Source of the DNA: Opitutia bacterium UBA7441
GTDB taxonomy: Bacteria; Verrucomicrobiota; Verrucomicrobiia; Opitutales; Coraliomargaritaceae
Length of the DNA stretch: 11,826 nt
NCBI GenBank assembly: GCA_002480015.1
Contig: DLQD01000124.1
Span: 1,280 to 13,105 of the forward strand
Direction: 5' to 3'
Shown here: positions 1-6,298 of the stretch, piece by piece
Layout of the letters: every line of letters begins with the position of its first letter
How positions within the stretch are numbered: position 1 is the first letter of the stretch
Translations under genes and position numbers: made by a program
Notes under the pieces: generated by a model
Seen by the model: only the letters and a program-made list of their open reading frames with translations
Database searches by the model: none
Told to the model about the DNA's origin: nothing

Positions 1-356
1 GTGTAGACGACCACCGCGATGATCAGAACCGGAAGAAGAACCACGCCGATAAACACGAAAAAGAGTAATCCGCAAACGATCCCATAGATACATGCAGAGA
101 TCTGAAAATTGAGCACTTCCTTTCCTGTGGCATCTACGAAGGGATCTTCGTCCTTCTTTATGAACCAGAGCACAAATGGCCCCAAAATATTGCCGACAGG
201 GATACCGATAAACCCGATAAAGCTCAACAAGTGGCATAGCATGGCCATCGTTTTGTCGCCCTGCGGGGAGTCGGAAGAGGTCTCAAAGGCTGCCTCCGCT
301 TGGATGGCTGATTCGAGTGGAGCTTCGTTTTCAAACTCGTTATTTCCAATGCGCAT
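1..356 (-). CDS. DUF4870 (Tic20-like) membrane protein, C-terminus cut by window edge
   Basis: The minus strand reads open from an ATG at 356 to the window edge, giving 118 residues without a stop. The first 35 residues are acidic and Ser-rich, probably cytoplasmic. Then comes the pattern of the DUF4870/Tic20-like family: a CHLLSFIGF segment, a GNILGPFVLWFIKK membrane segment, a charged loop with DPFVD, then GKEVLNFQIS leading into a second hydrophobic stretch rich in Val, Leu and Phe that runs off the window. Proteins of this family are small multi-spanning inner-membrane proteins whose biochemical role is unknown. The gene lies 54 bases downstream of the TPR gene on the same strand, so the two may share a transcript. 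I see no strong Shine-Dalgarno sequence before the ATG. Family assignment is from visible motifs; function is not assigned. Confidence 0.85.
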   Translation of the reverse strand, partial: MRIGNNEFENEAPLESAIQAEAAFETSSDSPQGDKTMAMLCHLLSFIGFIGIPVGNILGPFVLWFIKKDEDPFVDATGKEVLNFQISACIYGIVCGLLFFVFIGVVLLPVLIIAVVVY

Positions 357-410
357 AGATTTGCAAATTAGAAGATGGCAAAGTCTGTGCAATCCGAAAT
401 CCCGCGAGAA

Positions 411-1247
411 TTAATGTTGCGCGATCTCGTCGTGCACCTGCTGTTTCGAATGCTGCAAGGCTGGGCTCAGCACTTGTTCGAGGAGCTTGTGGGCTTCGGC
501 GGCGCGGCCGAGTTTGCCGAGCACGCGTGCGCGGTGCAGATCGAGGATTTCGCCTTGAAGGGTAGTGAGCGCTTTCTTGCGCAGTTTGTTCCAATGGACT
601 AGGGCGCCTTTCCAATCTGGACTAGTCAAGTCGTAGTAGGCCTCGCCCAGGCGCATCTGAAAATCGAAGTTCTCCGGTTCGAGCGCGGCGGCCCGACGAA
701 AGGCTTTGAGCATCTCCCGCTCCAGTGCATCGCTGGTGAAAATGCCGTCCTCGATAAACTCTTGGCGGAAGTCGTGGATCAGCTGACCGAGCGCGAAGTG
801 ATAGATGGCGGTTTGGGGTTCCAGTTCTACCGCGCGTAAGTAGAAGGTGAGGGCCGCTTTGCCTTGACCCTCTTCAGCCAGGTGATTGCCGATCTGCTGC
901 TTGACCACAGCGATTTCGGGGTCGAGTTCGTCGGCCTTGAGGAAGGCAATAAAGGCCTGCTCATTTTCCTGCACCCGTCGCAGCAACTTGCCATAAAGTA
1001 TGTAGGCGCTGACGTCGTTCGGCTGGTCGAGGAGATACGTTCGGTAGGATTGGACGAGTTCGTTGATCCTCCGGTCGAGATCGTTCGCACTGTAGAACTC
1101 CGGGTCCTCTGCAATTTTTTGGTAGATCTTTGCTTCCTTCTCTGCGATCGCCAGCAGGCTGCTGCTGGCCAAATCCGAATCGCCTGCGGCAGATAGGATG
1201 CAGAGGCTGGTTAGATAGCAGAGGAATACGTATCTCAGGAGAGGCAT
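411..1247 (-). CDS. secreted TPR-repeat protein
   Basis: This 278-residue protein starts with a signal-peptide-like segment (MPLLRYVFLCYLTSLCILSAAG), so it is probably exported to the periplasm. The frame can be opened 13 codons further upstream at a TTG (1286), but the ATG at 1247 puts the hydrophobic segment at the N-terminus and is preferred. After a charged helix it carries degenerate tetratricopeptide repeats. Recognisable units end in KADELDP, RAVELEP and RAAALEP, each preceded by the usual small/aromatic TPR positions (for example ILYGKLLRR, FALGQLIH and RLGEAYYD). A final helix pair follows near GKLGRAAEAHKLLEQ. TPR proteins act as protein-protein scaffolds; the partner cannot be told from sequence. 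The gene is divergent from the DtxR-like regulator, with 119 bases between start codons, and is followed by the DUF4870 gene. Whether that regulator controls it is an inference only. Confidence 0.85.
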   Translation of the reverse strand: MPLLRYVFLCYLTSLCILSAAGDSDLASSSLLAIAEKEAKIYQKIAEDPEFYSANDLDRRINELVQSYRTYLLDQPNDVSAYILYGKLLRRVQENEQAFIAFLKADELDPEIAVVKQQIGNHLAEEGQGKAALTFYLRAVELEPQTAIYHFALGQLIHDFRQEFIEDGIFTSDALEREMLKAFRRAAALEPENFDFQMRLGEAYYDLTSPDWKGALVHWNKLRKKALTTLQGEILDLHRARVLGKLGRAAEAHKLLEQVLSPALQHSKQQVHDEIAQH

Positions 1248-1366
1248 AGAGTCGATGGTTATGGGCAATTTGAAAGACCGAGCCAATCAGAAAGCGTTCC
1301 ACTCTTGGGCGTCTGTAGAAAAATAAACTTGGCCTTCCTAGCGCAGCAGGCGATTTTGAAAGGACG

Positions 1367-2029
1367 ATGCCCAGCGCCACGGTCGAAGATTATATTAAGC
1401 ACATTTACCTCGTTGCGGAAAAACGCAGTTCGGGGGACGTGACTATGGGACAAGTGGCCGAAGCCTTGAGTGTGGTGCCAGGCACCGCCACGACTATGGT
1501 CAAAGCCCTATCCGATGCTGGGCTCGTTCAATACGCCCCGCGTGTCGGGGTGCAGTTGACTGCCCCCGGTCGAAAATTGGCGCTGCATGTCTTACGGCGG
1601 CACCGCCTTATTGAGCAGTTCCTAGTTGAAGTCCTCGGCTATGACTGGTCGGAAGTGCATGATGAGGCCGAGCAAATGGAACACGTCGTTTCCGATCTCC
1701 TTTTGGAACGCATGGATCGCTACCTTGGCCACCCCACGGAAGATCCGCACGGCGACCCGATTCCCTCTGCAGAGGGCAAGCTCGTTCACGACCAGGTGGA
1801 ATCGCTTGTCGAGTGCCCACTCGATACCACGCTCACAGTTGCACGAATCAGCGACCAAGATACTAATTTCCTCAATTATATCTCTGAGGCGGGTCTGAAT
1901 CCTGGCATTCGTCTGCGAGTCACGGCGCGCAGCCTGAGCGCCGAGTCCGTATGTGTTGAGCTGGTGGAGGGCGCGGTCCGTCTCAGCCTCGGCCTCGGGG
2001 CCGCGGCCAAAGTGCTCGTCCGGCTTTAA
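1367..2029 (+). CDS. DtxR/MntR-family metal-dependent transcriptional regulator with FeoA/SH3-like domain
   Basis: The protein has 220 residues and the full three-domain DtxR layout. Residues 1-65 form the winged helix-turn-helix, with MGQVAEALSVVPGTATTMV as the helix-turn-helix core. Residues 66-140 form the dimerisation and metal domain, ending with the typical GDPIP motif. Residues 148-220 are a FeoA/SH3-like domain. Metal-binding positions can be read directly: D8, H79, E83, H98, E102, E105 and H106. DtxR uses Cys at the position of E102 and Met at the position of D8, whereas Bacillus MntR has Glu and Asp there. This protein is therefore MntR-like at the primary site, while keeping the DtxR-type H79/E83/H98 set and the third domain. 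Manganese response is a reasonable inference. An AAAGGA sequence lies just before the ATG, with short spacing. Members act as cytoplasmic repressors or activators of metal uptake and efflux genes; no such transporter is in the window. Confidence 0.93.
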   Translation: MPSATVEDYIKHIYLVAEKRSSGDVTMGQVAEALSVVPGTATTMVKALSDAGLVQYAPRVGVQLTAPGRKLALHVLRRHRLIEQFLVEVLGYDWSEVHDEAEQMEHVVSDLLLERMDRYLGHPTEDPHGDPIPSAEGKLVHDQVESLVECPLDTTLTVARISDQDTNFLNYISEAGLNPGIRLRVTARSLSAESVCVELVEGAVRLSLGLGAAAKVLVRL

Positions 2030-2098
2030 GCGATTTCAATGGTCGCTGCTACTTATTACAAACCTAATGACCGGCCCCGTCTGCCTGACGGCGAGGAA

Positions 2099-2129
2099 TT
2101 GATATTGTCAGATGAGTCAGCCTGACTAT
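2099..2129 (+). promoter_or_regulatory. possible sigma-70-like promoter of the mscS-like gene
   Basis: A TTGATA hexamer at 2099-2104 matches a -35 box well and is followed 18 to 19 bases later by TGACTATT, a weak -10 candidate. It sits in the 120-base gap between the regulator gene and the channel gene. A small CCGTC/GACGG inverted repeat lies just upstream, without a T-run. This is seen by eye only; the -10 match is poor. Confidence 0.25.
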
Positions 2130-2167
2130 TTTCAAACCATCTATTTAGGTTGATTACCATACTAATC

Positions 2168-3049
2168 ATGGAAGCAAACGCTCAACAAACAGCCGCCACT
2201 CTCCAAACAGCCGCCGCAGCGGCTCCCACAGCCCAGCCGACTATGATCGATAAAGTCGTCGATGGGCTCGCTCAATACAGTATGCAAATACTCGCAGCCA
2301 TTGTAATTCTCGTCGTCGGTCTTTGGCTCGCGAAGAAGATTAAGGCTTGTTTTGTTTCCGCGCTGAACAAGAAGGAAGTCGATCCGACTTTGATTGGATT
2401 TTTCTCCAGTACGCTTCATGGGGGACTGGTTCTCTTTATCGTCATCGCTGCTATTGGTAAGCTCGGCGTGCAGACCACCTCTTTCGTCGCGGTGATCGGT
2501 GCCGCCGGCTTAGCAGTCGGTCTGGCTTTGCAGGGTTCCCTTTCAAACTTCGCGTCCGGTGTTCTGCTCATTCTCTTTAAACCATTCAAAGTGGGTGACT
2601 TCATCAAGGCCGGAGGCGAAGCGGGGGTGGTTGTCGAAGTCGGTATCCTCACCACCGAGATGAAGACTCCGGACAATATCAAAATCATCCTGCCGAACTC
2701 GGCCATCATGGGCGGCTCCATTACCAATGTCTCCGCACATCCAACACGCCGAGTCGACATGGTCGTGGGCGTCAGCTATGGCGACGACCTCAACAAGGCC
2801 AAGCAAATCATGGAGGACTTGCTCGCTGCCGATGAGCGCGTGCTCAAGGATCCCGCACCTACTGTCGCCGTGTCCAACCTCGGGGACAGCAGTGTCGACT
2901 TCGTGGTCCGCCCCTGGGTCAACTCCGCCGATTACTGGGCGGTCAAATTCGACTTTACCCAGGCTGTCAAAGAGAAGTTCGACGCCGAGGGCGTCAGCAT
3001 TCCGTTCCCCCAGCGCGACGTGCATCTCTTCCAGGAGAGCGCATCCTAA
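2168..3049 (+). CDS. mscS: small-conductance mechanosensitive channel, MscS family
   Basis: This 293-residue protein aligns along its length with E. coli MscS. An unusual Ala/Gln/Thr-rich N-terminal tail (residues 1-25) precedes TM1 (about 38-57) and TM2 (about 84-98). The pore helix TM3 carries AGLAVGLALQGSLSN at 113-127, where L115 and L119 match the hydrophobic gate leucines and G123 the hinge glycine. The beta domain (KPFKVGDFI, then LPNSAIMGGSITN) and the alpha/beta cytoplasmic cage end in GVSIPFPQRDVHL, the normal family C-terminus. The channel opens under membrane tension and releases solutes during hypo-osmotic shock; it forms a heptamer in the inner membrane. I chose the ATG at 2168. 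A TTG at 2150 would add six residues, and neither start has a well-spaced Shine-Dalgarno sequence. It is probably monocistronic. Confidence 0.95.
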   Translation: MEANAQQTAATLQTAAAAAPTAQPTMIDKVVDGLAQYSMQILAAIVILVVGLWLAKKIKACFVSALNKKEVDPTLIGFFSSTLHGGLVLFIVIAAIGKLGVQTTSFVAVIGAAGLAVGLALQGSLSNFASGVLLILFKPFKVGDFIKAGGEAGVVVEVGILTTEMKTPDNIKIILPNSAIMGGSITNVSAHPTRRVDMVVGVSYGDDLNKAKQIMEDLLAADERVLKDPAPTVAVSNLGDSSVDFVVRPWVNSADYWAVKFDFTQAVKEKFDAEGVSIPFPQRDVHLFQESAS

Positions 3050-3081
3050 TCGCTGCGAGTCTCCCGTTCTTCAGAACCGCC

Positions 3082-3103
3082 ATTGCAAGCCGGCAGTTTT
3101 TTT
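3082..3103 (+). terminator. possible weak terminator after the mscS-like gene
   Basis: A GC-rich GCCGGC core is followed within two bases by a run of seven T residues (3097-3103), about 50 bases past the channel stop codon. The stem is short and imperfect, so this is only a candidate. Confidence 0.3.
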
Positions 3104-3136
3104 GTCTGCTTAAGGGTAGGGGGCAGCTGTCGCAAT

Positions 3137-3207
3137 CGGAGGGACGACCTCCGTGTCGTCCGCATTGTGTTGAGCTAGCAATGGACGACACAGAGGTCGT
3201 CCCTCCG
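3137..3207. repeat. long imperfect intergenic palindrome
   Basis: The left arm (3137-3167, containing GGAGGGACGACCTCCGTGTC) is matched by the reverse complement on the right (3179-3207, containing GACACAGAGGTCGTCCCTCC). There is one mismatch and a two-base insertion, and the spacer is about 11 bases. The arms are about 29 bases long. I recall similar elements scattered between genes in some Verrucomicrobiota, which would make this a dispersed REP- or MITE-like element; that is memory, not a search result. As a hairpin it could also end or stabilise transcripts from the channel gene, but no T-run follows it. Confidence 0.8.
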
Positions 3208-3237
3208 AAGGGTTGGAATCTGTTTCTTTTTATGTAG

Positions 3238-3257
3238 CACAGGCATCCCTGCCTGTG
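3238..3257. repeat. short perfect palindrome (CACAGGCA/TGCCTGTG)
   Basis: An 8-base arm, CACAGGCA, is followed by a TCCC loop and its exact reverse complement, TGCCTGTG. It lies 30 bases after the long palindrome and about 50 bases before the amidase start. It may be a second dispersed intergenic repeat or a terminator-type hairpin; no T-tract follows beyond TTTA. Confidence 0.65.
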
Positions 3258-3310
3258 TTTATCTCAGAGGCAGATTCTAGACTTCCATCCCTCTGCCATC
3301 GATCTCTCAC

Positions 3311-4429
3311 ATGTCGAGCTCGCTCACTCAATGCCGATTATTAAGCCTCTGCCTCTTGCCCGGCTGTCTCTTCGCGCAGGCGGTTTCCGAGCAGATCGCC
3401 CATCAGCTCTCAACCCGTTACACGCCGTATGTGGACGGGGCTTCTTTGCGCGATGTCGATTCCCTCGCCGGACAAGAAGCCGAAGCCTGGTGGGCCACGC
3501 CCGAGGTGATTCGCGCCGCGCGCGGTGAAGATGCCTTGCCCTTGTCGGGGCTCCATCTCGCCCTCGATCCCGGCCACATCGGCGGTATCTGGGCAGAGTG
3601 GGAGGGGCGTCACTTCCGCGTTTCGGAGGCCGATTTTTGGGTGCGCGAAGGGGAACTCGTGCTCGAAGTGGCGCAGCGTGTGCGCACCCGGTTGGTAGCA
3701 CTGGGGGCGGAGGTTAGCCTCCTGCGCGAGTCCAACGAGCCGGTCAACCCGAAGCGCCCAGCGGACTATTGGACGCTTGCGGCCTCCCAAATCGAAGAGC
3801 CGGCAACCCGTACGCTCTCTGCTCAACTCGACTACGCCCTCGCTGTCCGCAAGCGGGCGGTGAAAATGGCCATCGTTACAGAAGAACTCGTCGAGCGCGC
3901 CCGTTGTATCAACGAGGTGATCCGCCCCGACGCACTTCTCTCGCTCCACATCAACGCCGCCCCCTGGCCGAAAGAGGCGCAGCATCTGGTACATTCGGAT
4001 CATGCCCATGTGTTGATTTTCGGCTGCCTCAGCGCACAAGAACTCGCCTCGCCACGACAGCAGGCGCAGCTTGCCAAGAAGCTGACTAACGGCAGCGGCC
4101 CCATCGAGGTCGAGCTGGGCACCGCCCTTGGCCACGCCCTCGCTGAGGCTACTGACCTGCCCGCCTCGGACTATGAGGGTCTCAATGCCATCCGCATCGA
4201 CCCTGAGGTGCCCGAACTCTGGGCGCGCAATCTTTTGCTCCTTCGCCTCGTCGATTGCCCGACTGTTTTACTGGAACCCTACATCGCCAACAGTAAGAAC
4301 AGCTACGCGCGCATCCAAAAAGCCCTCGCCGCCAGGGCTGTCTATGCCCCGCTTCCCGAGGACGACATCCTGATCGAATACGCCGACGCCGTGGTCGATG
4401 GTGTGTTGCGGGTGTACGGCTCGGAATGA
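3311..4429 (+). CDS. secreted N-acetylmuramoyl-L-alanine amidase (Amidase_3 type)
   Basis: This 372-residue protein has an N-terminal export signal (CRLLSLCLLPGCLFAQA, residues 8-24). The catalytic domain is the zinc-dependent Amidase_3 fold. LALDPGHIGG supplies zinc ligand H89, E113 fits the second ligand, and the RARCINEVIRPDALLSLHINA block supplies H213. VLLEPYIANS near the C-terminus supplies the probable catalytic E322. The enzyme should cleave the amide bond between N-acetylmuramic acid and L-alanine of the stem peptide, acting in the periplasm in cell division or wall turnover. An insertion between the first strand and the second helix, plus a long leader (25-75), makes it longer than a minimal amidase domain of about 180 to 200 residues. 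No clear Shine-Dalgarno sequence is seen before the ATG. It stands alone on the plus strand, with palindromes in front. Confidence 0.88.
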   Translation: MSSSLTQCRLLSLCLLPGCLFAQAVSEQIAHQLSTRYTPYVDGASLRDVDSLAGQEAEAWWATPEVIRAARGEDALPLSGLHLALDPGHIGGIWAEWEGRHFRVSEADFWVREGELVLEVAQRVRTRLVALGAEVSLLRESNEPVNPKRPADYWTLAASQIEEPATRTLSAQLDYALAVRKRAVKMAIVTEELVERARCINEVIRPDALLSLHINAAPWPKEAQHLVHSDHAHVLIFGCLSAQELASPRQQAQLAKKLTNGSGPIEVELGTALGHALAEATDLPASDYEGLNAIRIDPEVPELWARNLLLLRLVDCPTVLLEPYIANSKNSYARIQKALAARAVYAPLPEDDILIEYADAVVDGVLRVYGSE

Positions 4430-4502
4430 GAGCGTAGAATGACCCAAGCTCAAATGCTACAGCGCATCTGTTCACCACAAAATCAACGACCCGATTGGAT
4501 AG

Positions 4503-4697
4503 TTCGTATTGCCCGAAGATTGCTGGGTTGAGGAGTATTATGCCCCAATGCAGAGCCGTTTTGAAGAGTTCTTATCTCGCCACAACAATTCCGAGGAAGC
4601 CATCGCGATCATCCAGGCCGAGCAGAGGGAGATAGATCTCTATAGCCGATTTAAAGCTTATTGCAGCTATGGAGTTTACATCGCCACAAAAATATAA
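4503..4697 (+). pseudogene. orphan C-terminal fragment of a class I SAM-dependent methyltransferase
   Basis: From just after an in-frame TAG at 4500-4502 the frame reads FVLPEDCWVEEYYAPMQ, followed by a charged helix and YSRFKAYCSYGVYIATKI, then a stop. The LPE-CW-x2-YY-x-P block followed by the E-x-LYxRFKxYxxYxxYIA ending is the typical C-terminal end of small UbiE-like class I methyltransferases. Everything that binds SAM is missing: upstream there are only 74 bases to the amidase stop, in which I find no glycine-rich motif I. A TTG at 4509 could start a 62-residue product, but a functional enzyme is not possible. It reads as a deletion remnant. The stop codon lies 20 bases before an attC-like hairpin, an arrangement seen at the 3' end of integron cassettes. 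Confidence 0.65.
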
Positions 4698-4704
4698 TCG
4701 AAAA

Positions 4705-4749
4705 GGCGAACAAGGCGGTGGACTCAACGCGCTAACGCGCGTGAGCCAC
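4705..4749. repeat. bulged hairpin resembling a degenerate integron attC site
   Basis: GTGG (4718-4721), CTCA (4723-4726) and CGCGC (4728-4732) pair with GCGCG (4737-4741), TGAG (4742-4745) and CCAC (4746-4749). This gives 13 base pairs interrupted only by two unpaired A residues, A4722 and A4727, both on the same arm. A GGCGAAC box at 4705-4711 fits the RYYYAAC-type end box of attC sites. Extrahelical bases on one arm are a hallmark of attC. The matching GTT-type box expected on the right side is not found within the next 40 bases, so this is at best a broken site. A simple hairpin or terminator for the fragment upstream is the alternative. Confidence 0.4.
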
Positions 4750-5057
4750 TTTTGACTGGAAAGAAGAACGGAATTTTTAATCGCAGAGTTGGCGGAGAGC
4801 GTGGAGAGTTGCAACAGAGAAGAAATCCGGTTTAGCGATATCTCAGCGTCCAGTTCTGGGCCGACGATGTAAATTTTGGCCTTCTCTCCATTTTTTAGGG
4901 ACGATCCGAAACATTGCTTTCTTTTGCTTACCGCTTGCCCAAATGCAGGCCAGAGCGATCATATCCTTTTGACCCTTTCGAAGGGGTCTATCAAAAGCGA
5001 ATACTCCAGCATGTTCAGTCTAAAAAAAGTTCTAGGCCATCGACCCAACCACGGCGC
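4750..5057. other. gene-poor stretch without a recognisable coding sequence
   Basis: I find no supported gene here. Short open frames exist at 4876-5061 and 4914-5114, but neither resembles a protein family and they overlap in different frames. The part from 4773 to 4810 is a purine-rich run of GAG/GGAGAG-like words that may be decayed repeat sequence. An imperfect cruciform lies at 4966-4997 (see separate entry). Confidence 0.5.
4966..4997. repeat. two-step inverted repeat
   Basis: CTTTTGA (4966-4972) and TCAAAAG (4991-4997) form an outer 7-base stem. An inner CCCTT/AAGGG stem with a TCG loop lies between them, and five extra bases sit on the right arm. No T-run follows, so a terminator is unlikely. 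Its role is unknown. Confidence 0.45.
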
Positions 5058-5090
5058 TTGACTCAGTCAAAAGACGTCTCTGGATATTTT
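5058..5090 (+). promoter_or_regulatory. possible promoter and operator of the nucleotidyltransferase gene
   Basis: TTGACT at 5058-5063 is a good -35 match and is also the left half of a perfect 13-base palindrome, TTGACTCAGTCAA (5058-5070). An AT-rich GATATTTT follows at 5083-5090, which would leave a long spacer of 19 to 21 bases. The start codon is at 5111. The overlap of a palindrome with a -35 box suggests a binding site for a dimeric regulator, but the -10 element is weak and this is unproven. Confidence 0.3.
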
Positions 5091-5110
5091 CTTTGTAGTC
5101 TACCAAACGC

Positions 5111-6298
5111 ATGAAGGCCGAAATCAATATTTGTACCGAAGATTTTACCATTGAAATGCAGTGGCTTCTGCACCTGCTTTCAAGACGTTTTCGAGGAGGC
5201 GTGCCTGCCCCCCGAACGGCTCCCTGCGCAAGGCGATTTCTTCAAACCGCGCAGTATCATAGGGTGACCACTGTGATAGCCGACTCGTTAGTGGCATGTC
5301 CCCCCGAGTGGATGAGCAGCCCAATGATCCAACAGATACAGGTGATTCAAAAAAGGAGCAGCTTTCGCGCCCTTAGGCGCCTGCATGCATTACTTGACCT
5401 AAAAGATGAGATGAAATCTCTTTCCCTGCCCTTTATTAATATCAAGGGCCTCAGTCTTTCTCAGAAACTTTATGGCGATACCTACACTCGATCTTGCGGA
5501 GATATCGATTTTTGGGTTACAGAGGAAGCAGTTACTCCGGTGATCGAATGCTTCGTCAAACAAGGATTCACATCCAAAACCGGTTTCGAAACGCTGCATC
5601 CCCATTACCAGCAAAAGTTCATGCGATTGACTAACCACATCGGTTTTATGAACGGGGATACCAGTATCGAACTCCACTGGCGACTGACACCTCATTTTCG
5701 GCTCTTCCCGGTTGCCTTCGATGAGGCCTTCGAAGCGTCCGAGCGTATTTCCATACAAGGCCACGAATTCAATATTCTAGGTCCCGAACATTTGCTGCCC
5801 CACCTCTTGGTTCACGGTGCCTGTCACATCTGGGAGCGACTTCACTGGTTGACTGACATTGCGGCTTTGACGCAGAAACCGTCCGCCCTCCTCCCTTCAA
5901 GCGAATGGTCGAGGGCGCATCAATTGCACACACCCCTTCTCGGAGGCCTTCACTTGAGTGCGGCCTTAATCGGGCATTTTCCTCCGCCAACATGGCCAGG
6001 TATGACGCCAGAACAGAGCGGTTCTTTGAAAAAACACCTACAGCTCTCGCTGAAGCAGCTAAAAATGTCCCCAGCGAGCAAACGGCGGCTGTCCGCAAGG
6101 GATCATTTTACCAACCAGATGCAACTAATAGCGGGATGGCAGGCGAAAGTTTCTTTTTTGAAGACCGAATTCTACGCACCCGGCAATTGGAAGGATCTCA
6201 AACTACCGCCCCACCTCGGTCTGCTTTATCTTTTCTGGCGACCGATTGCCTACCTGCGGGGAAAGCTCGGGGCCAATGAAGGCAGGAGCCCGAGTTAA
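5111..6298 (+). CDS. NTP_transf_5 family nucleotidyltransferase
   Basis: This 395-residue protein belongs to the uncharacterised nucleotidyltransferase family (Pfam NTP_transf_5). The N-terminal helical part (1-105) leads into the catalytic block INIKGLSLSQKLYGD...GDIDFWV (110-136). There KG112-113 stands in the nucleotide-binding turn, and D131 and D133 form the metal-binding DxD pair of the polymerase-beta superfamily. Family-typical SIELHWRL (185-192) and LLVHGACHIWERLHWLTDI (232-250) follow, then a helical C-terminus. Relatives occur in lasso-peptide and related PqqD/HPr-kinase clusters, where their substrate is generally not established. It faces the minus-strand operon and its stop overlaps the stop of the B2-like gene by two bases. 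It is thus on a separate transcript, although the family association suggests a shared pathway. It could transfer a nucleotide to a small molecule, sugar or peptide; the sequence does not say which. Confidence 0.87.
   Translation: MKAEINICTEDFTIEMQWLLHLLSRRFRGGVPAPRTAPCARRFLQTAQYHRVTTVIADSLVACPPEWMSSPMIQQIQVIQKRSSFRALRRLHALLDLKDEMKSLSLPFINIKGLSLSQKLYGDTYTRSCGDIDFWVTEEAVTPVIECFVKQGFTSKTGFETLHPHYQQKFMRLTNHIGFMNGDTSIELHWRLTPHFRLFPVAFDEAFEASERISIQGHEFNILGPEHLLPHLLVHGACHIWERLHWLTDIAALTQKPSALLPSSEWSRAHQLHTPLLGGLHLSAALIGHFPPPTWPGMTPEQSGSLKKHLQLSLKQLKMSPASKRRLSARDHFTNQMQLIAGWQAKVSFLKTEFYAPGNWKDLKLPPHLGLLYLFWRPIAYLRGKLGANEGRSPS

Noticed and set aside
2543..3025. A 160-residue minus-strand frame opposite the channel gene.
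   Set aside because: It is the shadow of a full-length MscS with conserved pore and cage motifs.
3137..3257. CRISPR-like repeats in the channel-amidase gap.
   Set aside because: The two palindromes have different sequences, one copy each, and no regular spacers.
3410..4135. A 241-residue minus-strand frame opposite the amidase gene.
   Set aside because: The plus frame carries all amidase catalytic motifs and a signal peptide; the antisense frame has no family pattern and results from GC-rich codon bias.
4439..4531. A 30-codon plus-strand frame starting MTQAQMLQRICS between the amidase and the methyltransferase fragment.
   Set aside because: No family resemblance and no Shine-Dalgarno sequence, and it overlaps the clearly recognisable methyltransferase frame.
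4876..5114. Two overlapping open frames of about 60 residues upstream of the nucleotidyltransferase.
   Set aside because: Different frames, no recognisable motif, and they run across an inverted repeat and the probable promoter of the next gene.
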